This document shows positions 60,396-64,000 of a stretch of 64,000 nucleotides of DNA, in pieces. The notes under the pieces are model-generated. The model did not search any database, was not told where the DNA came from, and saw only the letters and a program-made list of their open reading frames with translations. The stretch's first letter is position 1. Each line of letters opens with the position of its first letter. The position numbers and the translations under genes are program-made. This DNA is from Tolypeutes matacus (Eukaryota > Chordata > Mammalia > Cingulata > Chlamyphoridae), in contig JAKSZT010038683.1 of assembly GCA_026826555.1 (NCBI GenBank), positions 1,027,045-1,091,044 of the forward strand. Reading direction: 5' to 3'.

Positions 60396-63355
60396 GAAAT
60401 TTTGATTGTGATTGTGTTGATTCTGTAAATCAGTTTGGGTAGAATTTACATCTTAATAATTTTTAGACTTCCAATCCATGAATACAGAATGTTTTTTTTC
60501 ATTTATTTACATTTTCTTTTCTTTTCTTTTAGCAATATTTTGCTGTTTTCTATGTATAAGTCCTTTAAAGCTTTGCTTAGATTTACTTCTAGATAATTCT
60601 TTCTTTGTAAATGGAAGTATTTTCTAGCTTTCCTCCTTTTGATTCATCATTACTAGTGCATAGGAGAAACATTACTGATTTTGGGGTGGTGATTTTCTAC
60701 CTCACCAATTTCCTGAATTCATTTATTAGCTCTAAGAGCTTTTAGGTGGCTTTTTCAGGATTTACTCTCTATGGCATGTTGTCATCTGTAAGTCTCACTT
60801 GATTTTGGTGAATAATTTATTTTGTATGCTGTTGGATGTAGTTTCCTTCTATTTTGTTGAGGATTTTTGCCATTATGTTCATAAAAGTTATTGCTCTATA
60901 TATTTTCTTGTAGTATGGTTATCTGGCTTTGGTATGAGTGTAATGTTGGCCTCAAAGAATGAGTTATGTAGAGTACACTCCTCTTCAAATTTATTGGAAG
61001 AGTTTGATAAAGATTTGTTTTATTTCTTCATGGAATGTTTGATAAAATTCTCCAACGAAGACTTGTGGTCTGGGTTTTTTCTTGTTGTTAGGAGGTTTTG
61101 ATTTCTAATTCTGTCTCTTCATTAGCTATTGGTTTGCTGACATCTAATTCTTGATACAGGTGAAAGTAGATTTTGTGTTCCTAGGGATTTTCCATTTCAT
61201 CTAGGTTATCTAACCTGTTGGCATACATTTTTTTCATAATATCTTCTTATAGTCCTTTATATTTCTGTGGGAATGATGGTGATACCCACCCCTTTTATTC
61301 TGATGTTAGTTATTTGTGCCATCTCTATTTTTTTTCTTTGTCAGTCTAGTTAAAGTTTGTCATGAATATTTGACTTTTCAAAGAATCAACTTTTGCCTAT
61401 GTTGATTTTTTTCTATTTTTATATTCTATTTCATTTATCTCTGTTCTAATCTTTGTTATTTCCTTCCTTCCACTTGCTTTATGTTTCTTTTGCTGTTGTT
61501 TTCTTGGTTCTTCAGTTTTGAGGTTAGGTGTCTGAATTTAGATGTTTCTTTTTTAATTTAAGCAATTAGAATTATAAATTTCCCCTAGAGCACTGCCTTT
61601 GCTGTAGCACATAAACATAAACATGTTATGTTTACATTTTCACTCACCTAAAGATATTTCCTAATTTCTCTTGTGATTTATTTTTTGATCCACTGGTTAT
61701 TTTAGAGCACTGTTATTTAATTTCCTCTTATTTCCCTCCATTATTGATTTGTAGCTTTATTCAATTGTGGTCAGGGAAGATACATTGTATGGTCTCATGA
61801 TTTTTTAATTTATGGGAACTTGTTTTATAATATATCATATACTCTATCCTGGAAAATTACCCATGACCAGTGGAGAAGAATTTGTCTCCTGTTGTTGTGA
61901 TAAAGTGTTCTACACATTTGGTTGGTGTAAAGTATTATTCTAGTTATTCTATTTTCTTTTTATTTTCCCTTATAAGTGTTCTATCCATTATTGAAAATGA
62001 TACATTTATGTCTCCATCTACTTCTCCATTGAATCTGTTGACATTTTATTCATATATTTTGAGACTCTGCTATTAGATGCAAAAATATTTGTAACTATGT
62101 CTTCTGTTTAAACGATCCCTTTAACAACACAATGAATTTTTGTCCCTTGTAACAGTTTTTTTAAAAATTTAATATGTATTTAATCTGATATTATTATGGC
62201 TGCCCCCACTTCTCACTTGATTGCTATTTGCATGGTATATATTTTTATCCATCCTTTCACTTTCAAGTTCTTATGTCTTTGAATTTAAGATGAGAGTCAT
62301 AAACAATATATAGTTGGTTTATGTTTTATTTCCGTTCTGTCAAACTCAGGCTTTTGATTGGCGCATTTAAATCATTTGTGTACATTCAAAGTAACTACTG
62401 ATTATGCAGAAATTTCCTCTTCCATTTTGCTATTTAGATTTCATAAGTCATAACTTTTTTGACTTCAAGTTTTCCATTAATACTTAATTTCATGTTTATT
62501 TGACTTTTTGTATTTTATCATATTGAGTCTTTTCTCATTTCTTTGTGGATATATTTTTCAAATATTTTTCATATATTTTCTTTTTGTTTACTATGGAATT
62601 AAAATATACATATATCAAATATACATGTCTTTTTTATTTAATACCTATTTAAGTTCAGTAGCATACAGATAAACTGTTTAGACTCCACTCACTCCACTTT
62701 TTCTGGATACTTGTTACAAATTATATGTATCTCTTTATGTTAAAAACCATAAAACCATATTTTATAAGAAATAAGAAGTGGAGTTATATGGCCCCAAAAT
62801 AAATACAATACTAATTGTATTTATAATTACCTTAGACCTTTATTTATTTATGTCACTTTGATCAACTGTCCAGTATCCTATCCTATCAGTTTGAAGAACT
62901 TTCATTAGTTTTGCTTGCAGGGTATTTCGAGTGTTAATGATTTCCCTCAGCCTTTGTTTTTCTGGTAATGTTTTAATCTTTCCCTAATTTTTAAAAAGGA
63001 AACCCTTACCAGATATAAAATCTTGGTTGACAGTTGTTTTCTCTCAGCACTCTAAATTGTTTTCTGTCAACACTTAGAAGTTTACTGTCATTCCTTTGAA
63101 TATTCCTTCTGCCCCTTTCTCACTTTCTGCTGTCTCTGGGACTCCGTTAATGCATATACTGCTATGCTTGATGATGGTCCACAGGTTTCTTAAGCTATTT
63201 TAGATTTTTTAATCTATTTCTTTTATCTTTCTGTTCCTCAGTGGTGTCTTTTAGTTCACTATTTCTTCTGTCAGATCCAATCTGCTATTGAATTTCTCTT
63301 GGTAATTTTCAGTTCATATATTGTAGTCTTTAGCTCCAATATTTCTTTTTCATTC
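60396..63355 (-). repeat. Old L1 (L1M-like), antisense
   Basis: Antisense ORF2 from mid-domain (60410) through RT (60880-61080), endonuclease (61740-62400) and ORF1 (about 62980-63340, TCTTGGTTGACAGTTGTTTTC, then CTGTCATTCCTTTGAATAT). Heavily diverged, with no long open frame. A younger L1 tail is inserted at 63356. Confidence 0.8.
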
Positions 63356-64000
63356 ATTTTATTTATTTATTTATATTTTAAAAGATGCTTACATTACATA
63401 AATGTTACACAAAAATTACAGGGATTCCCATGTTCCCCACCTCCCACACCTCCCATAACATCCCACATAAACATCTTTCATTAGTGTGGCTCATCACCTG
63501 CTATGGATTTACACATCCTGGAGCTTTGACGCTAAACATGGACCATAGTTCACAAACTAGACCTCACTCTCTCCCACACAGATATGCATGTTATATGCTG
63601 ATGTAAAATGGCCTATATCTGTCATTGTAATGTCACTCAGGATAATTCCTAAGTCCTGAAAAAGCACCTGCATTACAACTGCTTTTACCTTCCCAGCCCC
63701 AAATCATCCAGTGGCCACTGGCTCCACCTTACTGTTGTAATTTGTTCCATTGCTTGAATAACAATAAGTCTACAACCGAATACCATTAAGTCCACTCTAG
63801 TCCATACCATACTTCTTCCCTCAATCCTGAGGAGTTTGGGATAGTGATGTCCACTCCACCTCCAAGTGAGAGTGGGCTTATATCCCATTGATATGGTGGA
63901 TGGGGTTATCCTGCCTGCAGCTGAAGGCTCTCTCCACTCCCTGGGATGGATGTTGTCCATCATCGTCTTCTCACCAGGTGACTTGGGTGAGTCCATTGAG
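63356..64000 (-). repeat. L1 3' UTR distal end, antisense, cut by window end
   Basis: Starts with an ATTT-rich tail then AAAAGATGCTTACATTACAT, as at 49570. The region 63685-63996 carries an open frame equivalent to part of the one at 28808-29215. It is nested in the old L1 to its left. Confidence 0.85.

Overview
The window is mammalian nuclear DNA from a repeat-rich, gene-poor region. I found no intact host protein-coding gene. A tRNA-derived SINE (49080-49258), together with long L1 3' UTRs and ERV-L-like LTRs of a style I associate with Xenarthra, points to a sloth or armadillo. The order is an inference; a mammal is certain from TRAF6, AMD1, RFPL4-like, MLT1 and L1 sequence.

Layout. 1-733 is the 3' end of a sense L1. 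734-5200 holds an antisense AMD1 retrocopy (2775-3765) and a possible LTR fragment. 5215-8475 is two old L1 pieces in opposite orientation, one split by a solo ERV-L-type LTR with a perfect 5-bp target duplication. 9265-11669 is a miniature ERV-L element (LTR, protease, RT/RNase H, LTR) without gag or integrase. 11670-16118 is an antisense L1 with a monomer-repeat 5' UTR, split by another solo LTR. 16185-17154 holds two short L1 tails. 17170-22990 holds three decayed RFPL4-like (RING plus PRY-SPRY) pseudogene copies, two of them in tandem and sharing intron sequence. 24110-26408 is an MLT1 LTR and a TRAF6 retrocopy. 28350-29655 is a sense L1 3' UTR.

31244-39215 is a nearly complete but broken class I (gammaretrovirus-like) provirus on the minus strand, with both LTRs and recognisable gag, protease, pol and env. 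42020-44313 is the 3' part of a class II (betaretrovirus-like) provirus whose env lacks almost all of the surface subunit. 44314-64000 is mainly antisense L1 of several ages, nested with an old L1, two tRNA-derived segments, an ERV-L/MaLR-like provirus with both LTRs and a tRNA-Leu-type primer site (51357-54110), and a solo ERV-L LTR (59341-59791).

The elements do not form one working system; the region is a record of successive insertions. The most informative points are the very long, modular L1 3' UTR (over 2 kb, with two related segments, alternative tails and a recurrent open frame), the tandem L1 5' UTR monomers, the gag-less and integrase-less ERV-L element, the SU-deleted class II env, and the tandem RFPL4-like relics. 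All identifications are by eye from translated motifs and remembered family features; no database search was run.
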